Positions 1 to 6,055 of a stretch of 16,560 nt of DNA are shown piece after piece (position 1 is the first letter of the stretch; the number at the start of each line of letters is the position of its first letter). The DNA is from Acidobacteriaceae bacterium (GTDB lineage Bacteria > Acidobacteriota > Terriglobia > Terriglobales > Acidobacteriaceae). A program made the position numbers and the translations under genes. Under the pieces are notes generated by a model. The model was not told where the DNA came from, ran no database searches, and saw only the letters and a program-made list of their open reading frames with translations. The DNA is taken from NCBI GenBank assembly GCA_025462785.1, contig JAOAPG010000346.1, positions 1-16,560 of the forward strand. Reading direction: 5' to 3'.

Positions 1-164
1 TCTTGAGTCGTTTCTTCGGCGATGTGGCCCGATCCGCTAAGCCGGAGACAAAACCGATAGACGGCTTGTTGGTATTTGCGGTACAAGCCGAGAAACCCAT
101 GCTCATCCCCCGACATCATCTGACGCAACAGTTCAGCATCCGCTTCAGGGTCGACTTCTTCCAT
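1..164 (-). CDS. ECF sigma factor, N-terminal fragment cut by window edge
   Basis: The minus strand reads an open frame of 54 codons from an ATG at 164-162 out through the left edge. After an acidic leader (EEVDPEADAELL) the peptide carries the typical start of sigma-70 region 2: GDEHGFLGLYRKY, then AVYRFCLRLSG, then HIAEETTQ, the latter matching the 'DAEDLTQ' helix of region 2.2. This is the layout of an RpoE-like sigma factor that recruits RNA polymerase to stress promoters. A GAGAG lies 5 nt upstream of the ATG; an in-frame GTG two codons earlier is an alternative start. A GGAACT-containing promoter-like motif sits upstream (196-225). The rest of the gene and any anti-sigma partner lie outside the window. 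Confident as an ECF sigma family member; subgroup unknown. Confidence 0.82.
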   Translation of the reverse strand, partial: MEEVDPEADAELLRQMMSGDEHGFLGLYRKYQQAVYRFCLRLSGSGHIAEETTQ

Positions 165-195
165 AGTCACTCTCGCAAGGCTTCCTTTCTTCAAT

Positions 196-225
196 TACAT
201 TGCGTTTCGCGACCCACAGAGTTCC
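196..225 (-). promoter_or_regulatory. Candidate ECF-type promoter for the left-edge sigma gene
   Basis: On the minus strand TTTTGGAACT (the GGAACT at 225-220) is followed after 16 nt by GCAATGTA (203-196). GGAAC is the classic -35 core of many ECF sigma factors, and the second block lies where a -10 should be. The sigma start codon is 32 nt further downstream. This would fit autoregulation, which is common for ECF sigma genes. The same two blocks recur on the plus strand at 426-454. No transcript data; inference from motif and position only. Confidence 0.35.
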
Positions 226-425
226 AAAATCATATTGCTGGTATCGAAGTAGCACGCCCACTGAACGTCGAAAAAGACCAGAACGCTCCGACTTGAGTGT
301 AAATGCACTCTTTCGGCTGGCGTTGCCACTTCGCCACCACCAGGCAGACAAGGCATCACTCGGCTCTCCCCAACGGCCGGAGCTAGGACGAATGCAACCG
401 ATCCTTTATCATTGCGCAAGTTTTT

Positions 426-454
426 GGAACTATCTCGTTCCTAAAAGCAATGTA
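426..454 (+). promoter_or_regulatory. Candidate ECF-type promoter, plus strand
   Basis: TTTTTGGAACT (GGAACT at 426-431) is followed after 15 nt by GCAATGTA (447-454). Both blocks match the minus-strand motif at 196-225 with spacing differing by 1 nt. It points toward the HTTM gene pair, but the first start codon is about 155 bp away, so it would give a long leader or serve an unseen small transcript. GGAAC also pairs with GTTCC at 437-441, so an operator function is possible instead. Confidence 0.3.
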
Positions 455-610
455 GGTCAAGCCGTGCAGTACGGCTCGGTTCACGCGATTCGATTGTGGG
501 GTGTTAGAGGTGTTGTCGCAATGAGGACTCAACGACTTGTCCGGATTCTTCATGTGGGCGCTGACTGTTTGGCCTGATTGACCGTCCGATTTATTTGCGA
601 AGGGAGATTG

Positions 611-1195
611 ATGACACCCAAGATTTTGCGTTCTGAGACGACCTCCACGGGGCTGAAGCGGGTTTATGGGATACAGAATGCGAAATACATCGCCATAAAT
701 GCTTTTTTGATCTTTCACATTCTGGCGATCACTTGCTGGTGTGTGCCCATAAACAGCCCGCTAGTGGCATTTTGCAAGGATCGAGTGCGTCCATATTTCT
801 TGTGGTCTGGGCTGTTTCAGGCCTGGGACATGTTCTCCCCGATACCTAAGGCAGCGAACACCTGTATCGAAGCTACAGTTGTTTATAAAGATGGTTCAAG
901 AACAACCTGGACATTTCCGCGGATGGAACAACTCAGCCTCTTCGAGCGCTACTTCAAGGAACGCTACCGTAAGTTCGCAGACAACCTGCCCCTGGATGAC
1001 AACGACGCTCTCTTGCCGGATGCTGCGCGCCACATTGCGCGTCTGAATAGCACGGCATCACATCCTGCAAAGACAATTATTCTGGTGCAAAAGTGGTCGT
1101 TCATAGTTCCTCGCACAGACGGGTCCTACGTTCCCGAGCCGTGGGACCAACATATTCTCTACGCCTATGGTGTTAAACCCGAGGATTTGAAGTGA
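611..1195 (+). CDS. One-TM partner protein of the HTTM gene (hypothetical)
   Basis: This 194-aa protein has no known enzymatic role. It has one strong hydrophobic segment at about residues 26-46, a W-x-MFSP-x-P motif at 72-79 (AWDMFSPIPK), then a soluble domain rich in aromatic and charged residues with a WTFPRMEQL segment near 100-108. I recognise this arrangement as the small protein often encoded next to HTTM proteins, where the 'W-MF-P-P' motif recurs. The ATG at 611 is preferred because AGGGAG lies 4 nt upstream; a TTG at 578 would add 11 residues without a ribosome site. Its stop overlaps the next gene by 4 bp, so the two are probably translated together and act together at the membrane. 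Function unknown. Confidence 0.8.
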   Translation: MTPKILRSETTSTGLKRVYGIQNAKYIAINAFLIFHILAITCWCVPINSPLVAFCKDRVRPYFLWSGLFQAWDMFSPIPKAANTCIEATVVYKDGSRTTWTFPRMEQLSLFERYFKERYRKFADNLPLDDNDALLPDAARHIARLNSTASHPAKTIILVQKWSFIVPRTDGSYVPEPWDQHILYAYGVKPEDLK

Positions 1196-2169
1196 GCCTG
1201 AGGTCCTTGTTTGAATCCTGGAATGCGTTCTTCTTCACGCCACAATCGCCCTTACCGGTCGCATTGTTTCGCACGATTTATGGTGCGCTAGTCATCGCAA
1301 CTCTTGTGTTGCTGCGGCCTGACTGGCTGGCCTGGTATGGTGTCCACGCATGGATGAGCCTTTCTACCATGCATACTCTTGAGCCTGGTACCCGGCTGAA
1401 CCTGTTTGCAATTCTTCCACAAACGGACGCCTGGATCGAAGCATTATTCTGGATATTCTTGGGATCGGCGATACTGCTGACAATCGGTTTCCTGACCCGC
1501 TTCAACAGCCTGATCGTATTTCTTTGCCTCACTTCAATCCACCAAAGAAACCTCTACATTACCCATGGTGGGGACGCGTTCTTGCGAGTCGCCGGCTTTT
1601 TCCTGATCTTCGCGCCCGCCGGGGCCGCTCTTTCTGTAGATCGTCTTATTCGTATGTGGCGTGGAAAAGAGGACGCAACCGTCTTGCCGCGTAGCCCCTG
1701 GGCGCAACGCATGATCCAGTTTGAACTAGCACTGCTGTATTTCGTGACATTTTGCTGGAAAGTGAAGGGAGCGCCCTGGCTACAAGGAACCGCGACGTAC
1801 TACATCTATCACCTTGAAGAGCTCAAGCGGTTCCCTGTACCGTCATGGCTTCTCCACCCGACCATGCTCAAGCTGGAGAGCTGGTCTGCGCTTGTACTGG
1901 AATTCTCTCTAGGTGTCTTAATTTGGGTGAAGGAATTTCGATACATCCTATTGGCGCTTGGATTGCTGTTGCATCTTTATCTTGAATACTCCCTGAACAT
2001 CCCGCTGTTCCAGTGGGACATTCTGTCCGCATACATTCTGTTTATCGACGCTGCCGATATAACGCGCACGTGGGATTGGATACGGAGCCGCAAAGTTGGG
2101 GTCGTTGGTCAGTGCATGAGAGTGGCATTGAACCCTCGTTTTCCGCTGTCCAGAGAAGTAGCCGAATGA
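1192..2169 (+). CDS. HTTM-domain membrane protein (vitamin K carboxylase-like)
   Basis: A 325-aa integral membrane protein. Hydrophobic segments are visible near residues 24-41, 83-101, 105-115, 132-149, 173-190, 231-246, 249-264 and 274-288. Landmarks of the HTTM (horizontally transferred transmembrane) family are RNLYITHGGDAFLRV at 119-133 and HLYLEYSLNIPLFQW at 261-275. The family is related to the membrane part of eukaryotic vitamin K-dependent gamma-carboxylase, but this protein lacks the large C-terminal lumenal domain, so carboxylase activity should not be assumed. The start is GTG at 1192 inside the upstream stop (GTGA overlap), a sign of translational coupling to the one-TM protein. 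Bacterial HTTM proteins have largely unknown function. Confidence 0.87.
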   Translation: MSLRSLFESWNAFFFTPQSPLPVALFRTIYGALVIATLVLLRPDWLAWYGVHAWMSLSTMHTLEPGTRLNLFAILPQTDAWIEALFWIFLGSAILLTIGFLTRFNSLIVFLCLTSIHQRNLYITHGGDAFLRVAGFFLIFAPAGAALSVDRLIRMWRGKEDATVLPRSPWAQRMIQFELALLYFVTFCWKVKGAPWLQGTATYYIYHLEELKRFPVPSWLLHPTMLKLESWSALVLEFSLGVLIWVKEFRYILLALGLLLHLYLEYSLNIPLFQWDILSAYILFIDAADITRTWDWIRSRKVGVVGQCMRVALNPRFPLSREVAE

Positions 2170-2236
2170 TCGCCGTCAGCTGACATTGAGGTCTTCTCGA
2201 ACAGCCGCCAGATCAAAGCTCTCAAACTCAAAGCAA

Positions 2237-2803
2237 TCAGTCGAGCGTGACTTCGTCTTCTTCGTAGGGAATCTCGAGAGTTTTCGTCTTCCAGATTCCC
2301 GGTTCCGCCACCTGAAGTGGCAATCGAGTCCTCGCTTGAATCTCACTTCGGAATCCCCATGGATCTACGTTAAATCCAGCGTGGGTAATCTTTCGCTCCT
2401 GCGCATCTCGCACAGTGAATTGGTTGTTGCCGGAGTTGTAATGCAGACTGGCGATCTCTTCCCATCGGATCTTTTTCACCGGGCCAAACCAGGTACGTGA
2501 TTCGACTCCATCCACTTCGATCGTCAAGAGCGGAGGATAAGCAAACAAAACCAGCTGAAGAAATCCAAGGAATAAGTAAGGCACCCACCATTCTCCCGGC
2601 TTGCGGGCCATGAAAAATGAACCAATTACAAGGGCGGAAAAAACAATGCCGGCCAAAACCACGAATACACGAATAGCTTTTGTTGCGGGAAAAAGCTTTC
2701 GGCCCGGCTCAATTTTAGCTTTTTGGAACGAAGACGATCTCCATAGCAACCTGAGAGACAAGGCGAGCAGTACGATTGTTATTGCATGGCCAATAGCTTC
2801 CAT
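2237..2803 (-). CDS. Small membrane protein with PH-like C-terminal domain (hypothetical)
   Basis: A 188-aa protein with three hydrophobic segments (about residues 5-21, 45-65 and 73-94) followed by a soluble domain of about 94 residues. The soluble part begins LTIEVDGVESRTWFGPVKK and continues with IRWEEIASLHY. This strand pattern, with a W-x-x-I-x-x-I/L element, resembles bacterial PH-like domains (bPH/YdbT-type). The ATG at 2803 is taken as start; a TTG at 2824 would add seven residues and neither has a clear ribosome site. It stands alone on the minus strand, convergent with the HTTM gene (67-bp gap) and downstream of the H1-like gene (94-bp gap). No function can be assigned. Confidence 0.72.
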   Translation of the reverse strand: MEAIGHAITIVLLALSLRLLWRSSSFQKAKIEPGRKLFPATKAIRVFVVLAGIVFSALVIGSFFMARKPGEWWVPYLFLGFLQLVLFAYPPLLTIEVDGVESRTWFGPVKKIRWEEIASLHYNSGNNQFTVRDAQERKITHAGFNVDPWGFRSEIQARTRLPLQVAEPGIWKTKTLEIPYEEDEVTLD

Positions 2804-2897
2804 ATGTAGGCGTGAACCTAGCAAAACGCTGCCAGGATTAAGAATGGTTGCCTTCAGGAGTTCCCCTCAGTTCGCATTTTGGGGCGGTCGTCGCAAA

Positions 2898-3410
2898 TTA
2901 CTCCTCATCCAGATATTCCTCTGGGACGTCGTCTTCTGGCACTTCTCGGGTGTGAAGTTCTTTCTCGTCAGCATTGTCAGCTTCTTCTACACCAGCCACC
3001 ACTCCTGCCTCAAGTGAGTTTCCTTCTTCAAGCAATTCGTCGACACTCTCGGAATCAGCGCGTTCGACGTTGGATAGCCCCTGCAGATCTCCGGATTGCC
3101 CACCAGAGTCCGCTCCCAATCCGGGTGACGCGAAGTTCGTAGCATCGGCCCTTTGCCTTTTCGGCGAAAGCTCCTTCTTACGCACGGGAGCCGATTTACT
3201 GCTGGCTGTTTTACTGCGGCGCATGGTCGCTTTTGCTACTGTCTTTTTCGGAGCTGCCTTCGCCTTCGCCACTCTCTTCGTCGGACCGGCCTTCTTGGTA
3301 ACCAATTTTTTCCTAGCCGGCGTCTTCAGCTTCGTGGCTGCTCCTTTCCTGCGGGCAGCGCTTCTATTTGAAGTAGTCTGCTTCTTGCTGGCTTTCTTTC
3401 TGGCGGGCAT
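2898..3410 (-). CDS. Histone H1-like basic protein with acidic C-terminal tail
   Basis: A 170-aa low-complexity protein made of two halves of opposite charge. Residues 1-86 are rich in Lys, Arg, Ala, Ser and Thr, with AKKA/PARKK-type repeats (PARKKLVTKKAGPTKR, then AAPKKTVAKA), as in bacterial histone H1-like DNA-binding proteins. Residues 90-170 are acidic and not low in information: SPGLGADSGGQSGDLQGLS, ADSESVDELLEEG, and a final EVPEDDVPEEYLDEE. Similar tails occur, as far as I recall, in hypothetical proteins of Acidobacteria and related groups, often without the basic half. The basic half suggests nucleoid or nucleic acid binding; the acidic half could be a charge counterweight or a separate domain. 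The start is ATG 3410 with only a weak ribosome site; a 23-bp palindrome lies 29 bp upstream. Confidence 0.78.
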   Translation of the reverse strand: MPARKKASKKQTTSNRSAARRKGAATKLKTPARKKLVTKKAGPTKRVAKAKAAPKKTVAKATMRRSKTASSKSAPVRKKELSPKRQRADATNFASPGLGADSGGQSGDLQGLSNVERADSESVDELLEEGNSLEAGVVAGVEEADNADEKELHTREVPEDDVPEEYLDEE

Positions 3411-3438
3411 ACGCGCAGTCTACCACCGAACACTGCCT

Positions 3439-3461
3439 GGCAAAAAACATGGTTTTTTGCC
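3439..3461. repeat. Perfect inverted repeat, 10-bp arms, 3-nt loop
   Basis: GGCAAAAAAC at 3439-3448 pairs perfectly with GTTTTTTGCC at 3452-3461 around the loop ATG. It lies in the divergent region between the H1-like gene (start at 3410, leftward) and the DJ-1-like gene (start at 3630, rightward). An A/T-rich core capped by GGC/GCC suits either an operator for a dimeric regulator or a hairpin in the H1-like leader. It does not look like a terminator, since no gene ends here. Confidence 0.6.
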
Positions 3462-3568
3462 CTGATTCGTGTTTGAAGATTGACGATCTGCACCGTAAGT
3501 CGTATCTGCTCATCCCCCGTTCCGCTCGATTGACTCCGCTTTGTTTTCGCCTGATTGTGTTTGAAAGA
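3459..3568. repeat. Imperfect direct repeat pair of about 20 nt
   Basis: GCCCTGATTCGTGTTTGAAGA at 3459-3479 (one copy) and GCCTGATTGTGTTTGAAAGA at 3549-3568 match except for small insertions, with 90 bp between equivalent points. The first copy overlaps the right arm of the palindrome at 3439-3461. Both lie between divergent genes, so they may be paired regulator sites; they could also be a small local duplication. Confidence 0.45.
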
Positions 3569-3612
3569 CCGTCTCGAAACATCGGGAGCAGACTCTAAAG
3601 CACGGTCATTGC

Positions 3613-3620
3613 GAAGGAGG
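3613..3620 (+). promoter_or_regulatory. Ribosome binding site fixing the DJ-1-like start
   Basis: GAAGGAGG ends 9 nt before the GTG at 3630. It decides the start of the downstream gene: the frame stays open for 25 codons further upstream, but that part has no family similarity. Confidence 0.8.
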
Positions 3621-3629
3621 CAGCTAGTC

Positions 3630-4334
3630 GTGAAAGTATTGATTGTTCTCACGTCCCGTGATCAGTTGGGGAACACTGGGATAAAGACCGGATTCTGGCT
3701 GGAAGAGTTTGCCGCTCCCTATTACGTACTGAAGGACACTGGGGTAGAAGTAACCCTTGCCTCTCCGCAGGGTGGGCAACCTCCAGTGGATCCTAAAAGC
3801 GAATTACCCGAATGGCAGACTATATCCACCAGGCGACTTCTGGCCGATTTCAGCGCGCAAAAGGAACTCGCAAATACAAAGAAGCTGTCGGAAGTTTCTG
3901 CCAAGAATTTCGATGCCCCGTTTTATCCTGGCGGCCACGGCCCCATGTGGGATATGCCAGATAATCCAGTTTCAATCGCGCTATTGGAAGCCTTCCTGAA
4001 GGCGGGGAAAGCCATTGCCGGAGTTTGTCACGGACCAGCTGCGTTCGTAAATGTCCGCCGACCGGATGGGGAATATATGGTCAAAGGCAAACACGTGACT
4101 GCTTTCAGCAATTCAGAAGAGCGAGCCGTGGGTCTAGACAAAGTTGTTCCTTTCTTGTTGGAAGACAAGCTGAAAGAAAGGGGCGCGCTGTATAACAAAG
4201 GGCCTGACTTTTCGTCCCACATCCAGGTAGATGCGCGGATTATTACCGGGCAAAATCCTGCATCAGCCGAGGCAGGTGCGGAAGCCTTGCTCGAAGTGCT
4301 TCGTTCAAGTGCAAGGAGGCCTATAGCGGCTTGA
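3630..4334 (+). CDS. DJ-1/PfpI family protein, Hsp31-like (type 1 glutamine amidotransferase fold)
   Basis: A 234-aa protein of the DJ-1/PfpI superfamily, closest in pattern to the Hsp31-like/GATase1 group that includes glutathione-independent glyoxalase (methylglyoxal to D-lactate), chaperone and deglycase-type proteins. The likely nucleophile is Cys133 in AGVCHGPAA (nucleophile elbow), next to His134. Glu26 in TGFWLEEFAAPYY matches the conserved catalytic Glu, and PGGHGPMWD at 100-108 is the oxyanion/lid element of this subgroup. The N-terminus MKVLIVLTS is a typical first beta strand. The start is GTG at 3630, set by a strong ribosome site. Length is normal for the family. It stands alone, convergent with the sigma gene. 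Exact substrate cannot be told from sequence; a role against reactive aldehydes is plausible. Confidence 0.9.
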   Translation: MKVLIVLTSRDQLGNTGIKTGFWLEEFAAPYYVLKDTGVEVTLASPQGGQPPVDPKSELPEWQTISTRRLLADFSAQKELANTKKLSEVSAKNFDAPFYPGGHGPMWDMPDNPVSIALLEAFLKAGKAIAGVCHGPAAFVNVRRPDGEYMVKGKHVTAFSNSEERAVGLDKVVPFLLEDKLKERGALYNKGPDFSSHIQVDARIITGQNPASAEAGAEALLEVLRSSARRPIAA

Positions 4335-4409
4335 GGAAACGATCAGAAATGCGAAGGACGGAATGCGTCTACTCGAGTCGCGAGTTATGCTTCGAACAAA
4401 CGGGTGCAC

Positions 4410-4456
4410 GCAGGTCCTGAGCTTGGACCTGCAGATTCCTGACCAGCCTGTTGGTC
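4410..4456. terminator. Tandem hairpins between convergent genes
   Basis: GCAGGTCC (4410-4417) pairs with GGACCTGC (4425-4432) across a 7-nt loop, an 8-bp perfect stem. Next to it GACCA (4441-4445) pairs with TGGTC (4452-4456), reaching into the stop region of the sigma gene. They fill the 120-bp gap between two genes that end toward each other, the right place for a bidirectional terminator. Neither stem is followed by a T-tract, so intrinsic termination is uncertain. Confidence 0.35.
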
Positions 4457-5153
4457 ACAGGTGTTGTGTACCCACCTCGGAAAGTTGCAACCGGAGTTTT
4501 TGTGTGGCGCGGAAAAGTGTGTTCTTGACGGTGCCTTCAGTCGTGTTGAGAATTCCGGCCACCGTTCTCAATTGCAAACCGTGGTAATGCTTTAGCTCGA
4601 AAATCATGCGCTCGCGCGGCGAGAGCCTGGCCAGGGCACCTACGATGCGCTCCCGCAATATGCGGCTTGCGAGATTGCGCTCCGGACTGGCCCCTGCACT
4701 CTGGTCGGGCATGTGGTCTAGAAGGTCCTGCTCTTCGCCATCCGAAATTGTGATGGTTAATTCGCGGCCTCGGGAGCGCTTCTTTCGAAGGTGATCGAGG
4801 CAGAGATTAGTGACGATCCGGTAGATCCAAGTGTAGAACGAGCACTCGAAACGAAACCGCGCCAAATGTACATAGGCGCGCAGGAAAGCTTCCTGATAGA
4901 TATCCTGAGCATCTTCCTGCGAGCCAGTGAGATGAATCGCAAGGCGGAGAACCGCACGGTCATATTGCTGGACGAGTTGCTCGAATGCTGCTGCATCGCC
5001 CTGCTGCGCTGCCCGAATTAGCCCGGTGTCGTCCACCCGAGTAGGGCGGTTTTCTGCGACCACGGACACGGAGGGCAGGTAGTCAACGCCATTCATGTGG
5101 CCAGGCACGCGGCGAGCTTTGTTTGTCTCAGGCAAGACCTGTGTCCTATCCAT
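4455..5153 (-). CDS. ECF RNA polymerase sigma factor (RpoE-like)
   Basis: A 232-aa sigma-70 family protein of the ECF type. After a roughly 42-residue leader of no clear function, region 2 spans about residues 44-125 (AAFEQLVQQYDRAVLRLA, then DAQDIYQEAFLRAY, then FYTWIYRIVTNLCLDHLRK). A linker follows, and region 4 spans about 165-225, with ARLSPRERMIFELKHY and the helix-turn-helix LRTVAGILNTTEGTVKN that reads the -35. There is no extra C-terminal domain. The ATG at 5153 lies inside the end of the phosphatase gene (8-bp overlap), so translation is probably coupled; an internal ATG at 5096 would still leave both domains intact. It is the last gene of the kinase-regulator-phosphatase-sigma series. 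No anti-sigma gene follows: the next gene is convergent. Confidence 0.92.
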   Translation of the reverse strand: MDRTQVLPETNKARRVPGHMNGVDYLPSVSVVAENRPTRVDDTGLIRAAQQGDAAAFEQLVQQYDRAVLRLAIHLTGSQEDAQDIYQEAFLRAYVHLARFRFECSFYTWIYRIVTNLCLDHLRKKRSRGRELTITISDGEEQDLLDHMPDQSAGASPERNLASRILRERIVGALARLSPRERMIFELKHYHGLQLRTVAGILNTTEGTVKNTLFRATQKLRLQLSEVGTQHL

Positions 5154-6030
5154 CGATTTTGCAACTGTCCAACCGATTCAGCACCATTAGCGCGATATCG
5201 TCGTCTCGATGCTGGCTGCCCACGAAGTTCTCGACTGCGGCCAGCACGGAAAAGAGCATGCCATCGGAGCAAGAATCTGAAAAAGCACGGGCAGCCTTCA
5301 GCAGACCCTCAGTTCCGAATTCGATCCCGGATTCATTTCTGGACTCGGCAATTCCATCGGAGTACGCGAGCAGCGTATTTCCAGGGCGTAAGGAGGCGGC
5401 ACCATTGACAAACGACGCACTGGAGATCGCTCCTAGAACCGGTCCGCCAGCGCGAAGCTCTTGGACTTCCCTATTTTCACCAATCAGGAGAGCGGGAGGA
5501 TGACCGGCGTTGCAATAGGTCAGCTCGCCGCTTTCCAGATTGAGGCGAGCGAGAAACACCGTAGTCAGCGGGAATTCGAACCCCGTACACAAGAGATCGC
5601 GATCGACAGCTGACAGAGCAGCCGCGGGATCACCCAGTTCCAATATTTGCCGGCGAATCATTCCGACTACATGCGTAAACCACATCGCTGCCATGAGGCC
5701 TTTGCCGGCGATATCACCGATTGCGAATACAAGGTCGTCTCCGAACCATGACAGGTTAATGAAATCACCCGAGAGATGACGCACGGGGAAGATCTCGCTC
5801 GCGATCTCATAAGAACCTGCGCGAAGGTGACGCGGCCCGCAAAGCCTTCTCTGCACCTGAGCGGCCTCGTACATCGAGCGCCGCAGATCGTCGCGCTCGT
5901 GCCCTAAGCTGGCGAGCTGATCTTCGAGTGCACGTTGATAAGGTCGGCCCGCCTCTCGAGTAGTGGGCGCAACCGAGCCCACCCACTTCCTTTTCAGATA
6001 GCGGCCACGAATTTGTGCGACGCTCGCCAC
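5146..6030 (-). CDS. SpoIIE/RsbU-type PP2C serine phosphatase
   Basis: A 294-aa protein (from GTG 6030) of the SpoIIE-like PP2C family, Mn/Mg-dependent phosphatases that typically dephosphorylate anti-anti-sigma proteins in partner-switching pathways. A short N-terminal region has a coiled-coil-like stretch near residues 32-65, then the catalytic domain. Metal-binding motifs are all present: LSGDFI (86-91), IGDIAGKGL (104-112), NAGHPP (174-179), YSDGIAE (223-229) and DDDIALMVL (276-284). No sensor domain precedes it, so its input must come from expression or a partner. GTG 6030 is preferred because GGAGGG sits just 4 nt upstream; the frame also has a TTG at 6042. It lies 25 bp after the response regulator frame and overlaps the sigma gene by 8 bp. 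Confidence 0.92.
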   Translation of the reverse strand: MASVAQIRGRYLKRKWVGSVAPTTREAGRPYQRALEDQLASLGHERDDLRRSMYEAAQVQRRLCGPRHLRAGSYEIASEIFPVRHLSGDFINLSWFGDDLVFAIGDIAGKGLMAAMWFTHVVGMIRRQILELGDPAAALSAVDRDLLCTGFEFPLTTVFLARLNLESGELTYCNAGHPPALLIGENREVQELRAGGPVLGAISSASFVNGAASLRPGNTLLAYSDGIAESRNESGIEFGTEGLLKAARAFSDSCSDGMLFSVLAAVENFVGSQHRDDDIALMVLNRLDSCKIDG

Positions 6031-6034
6031 GGTA

Positions 6035-6040
6035 CCCTCC
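6035..6040 (-). promoter_or_regulatory. Ribosome binding site fixing the phosphatase start
   Basis: GGAGGG on the minus strand lies 4 nt before GTG 6030. This favours the GTG over the in-frame TTG at 6042, whose last base is part of this very motif. Confidence 0.65.
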
Positions 6041-6055
6041 AACGAAATTGCTCGG

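Larger units (their letters stand above)
165..610. other. 446-bp gene-free stretch with two promoter-like motifs
   Basis: No frame in this stretch gives a protein I recognise; the open frames present have no family features. What can be seen are two copies of a two-block motif (GGAACT, then GCAATGTA 15-16 nt later) on opposite strands, at 196-225 and 426-454. Just after the plus-strand copy, GCCGT-GCAGT-ACGGC (461-475) can form a 5-bp stem. GGAAC-TATCTC-GTTCC (426-441) is also an inverted repeat. The stretch probably holds the control regions of the leftward sigma gene and the rightward HTTM pair. I see no tRNA, rRNA or riboswitch here. Confidence 0.5.

Noticed and set aside
3..296. 97-codon plus-strand frame at the left edge
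   Set aside because: It is antisense to the ECF sigma N-terminus at 1-164 and has no recognisable features.
1192..2169. True vitamin K-dependent gamma-carboxylase
   Set aside because: Only the membrane HTTM part is present; the C-terminal domain of real carboxylases is missing.
2175..2184. Perfect palindrome GTCAGCTGAC after the HTTM gene
   Set aside because: Ten bases without a loop, between gene ends; expected by chance in a window this size.
2974..3465. Plus-strand hydrophobic frame opposite the H1-like gene
   Set aside because: The Phe/Leu/Ala-rich translation is what Lys/Ala codons give when read backwards; it has no ribosome site and covers the palindrome.
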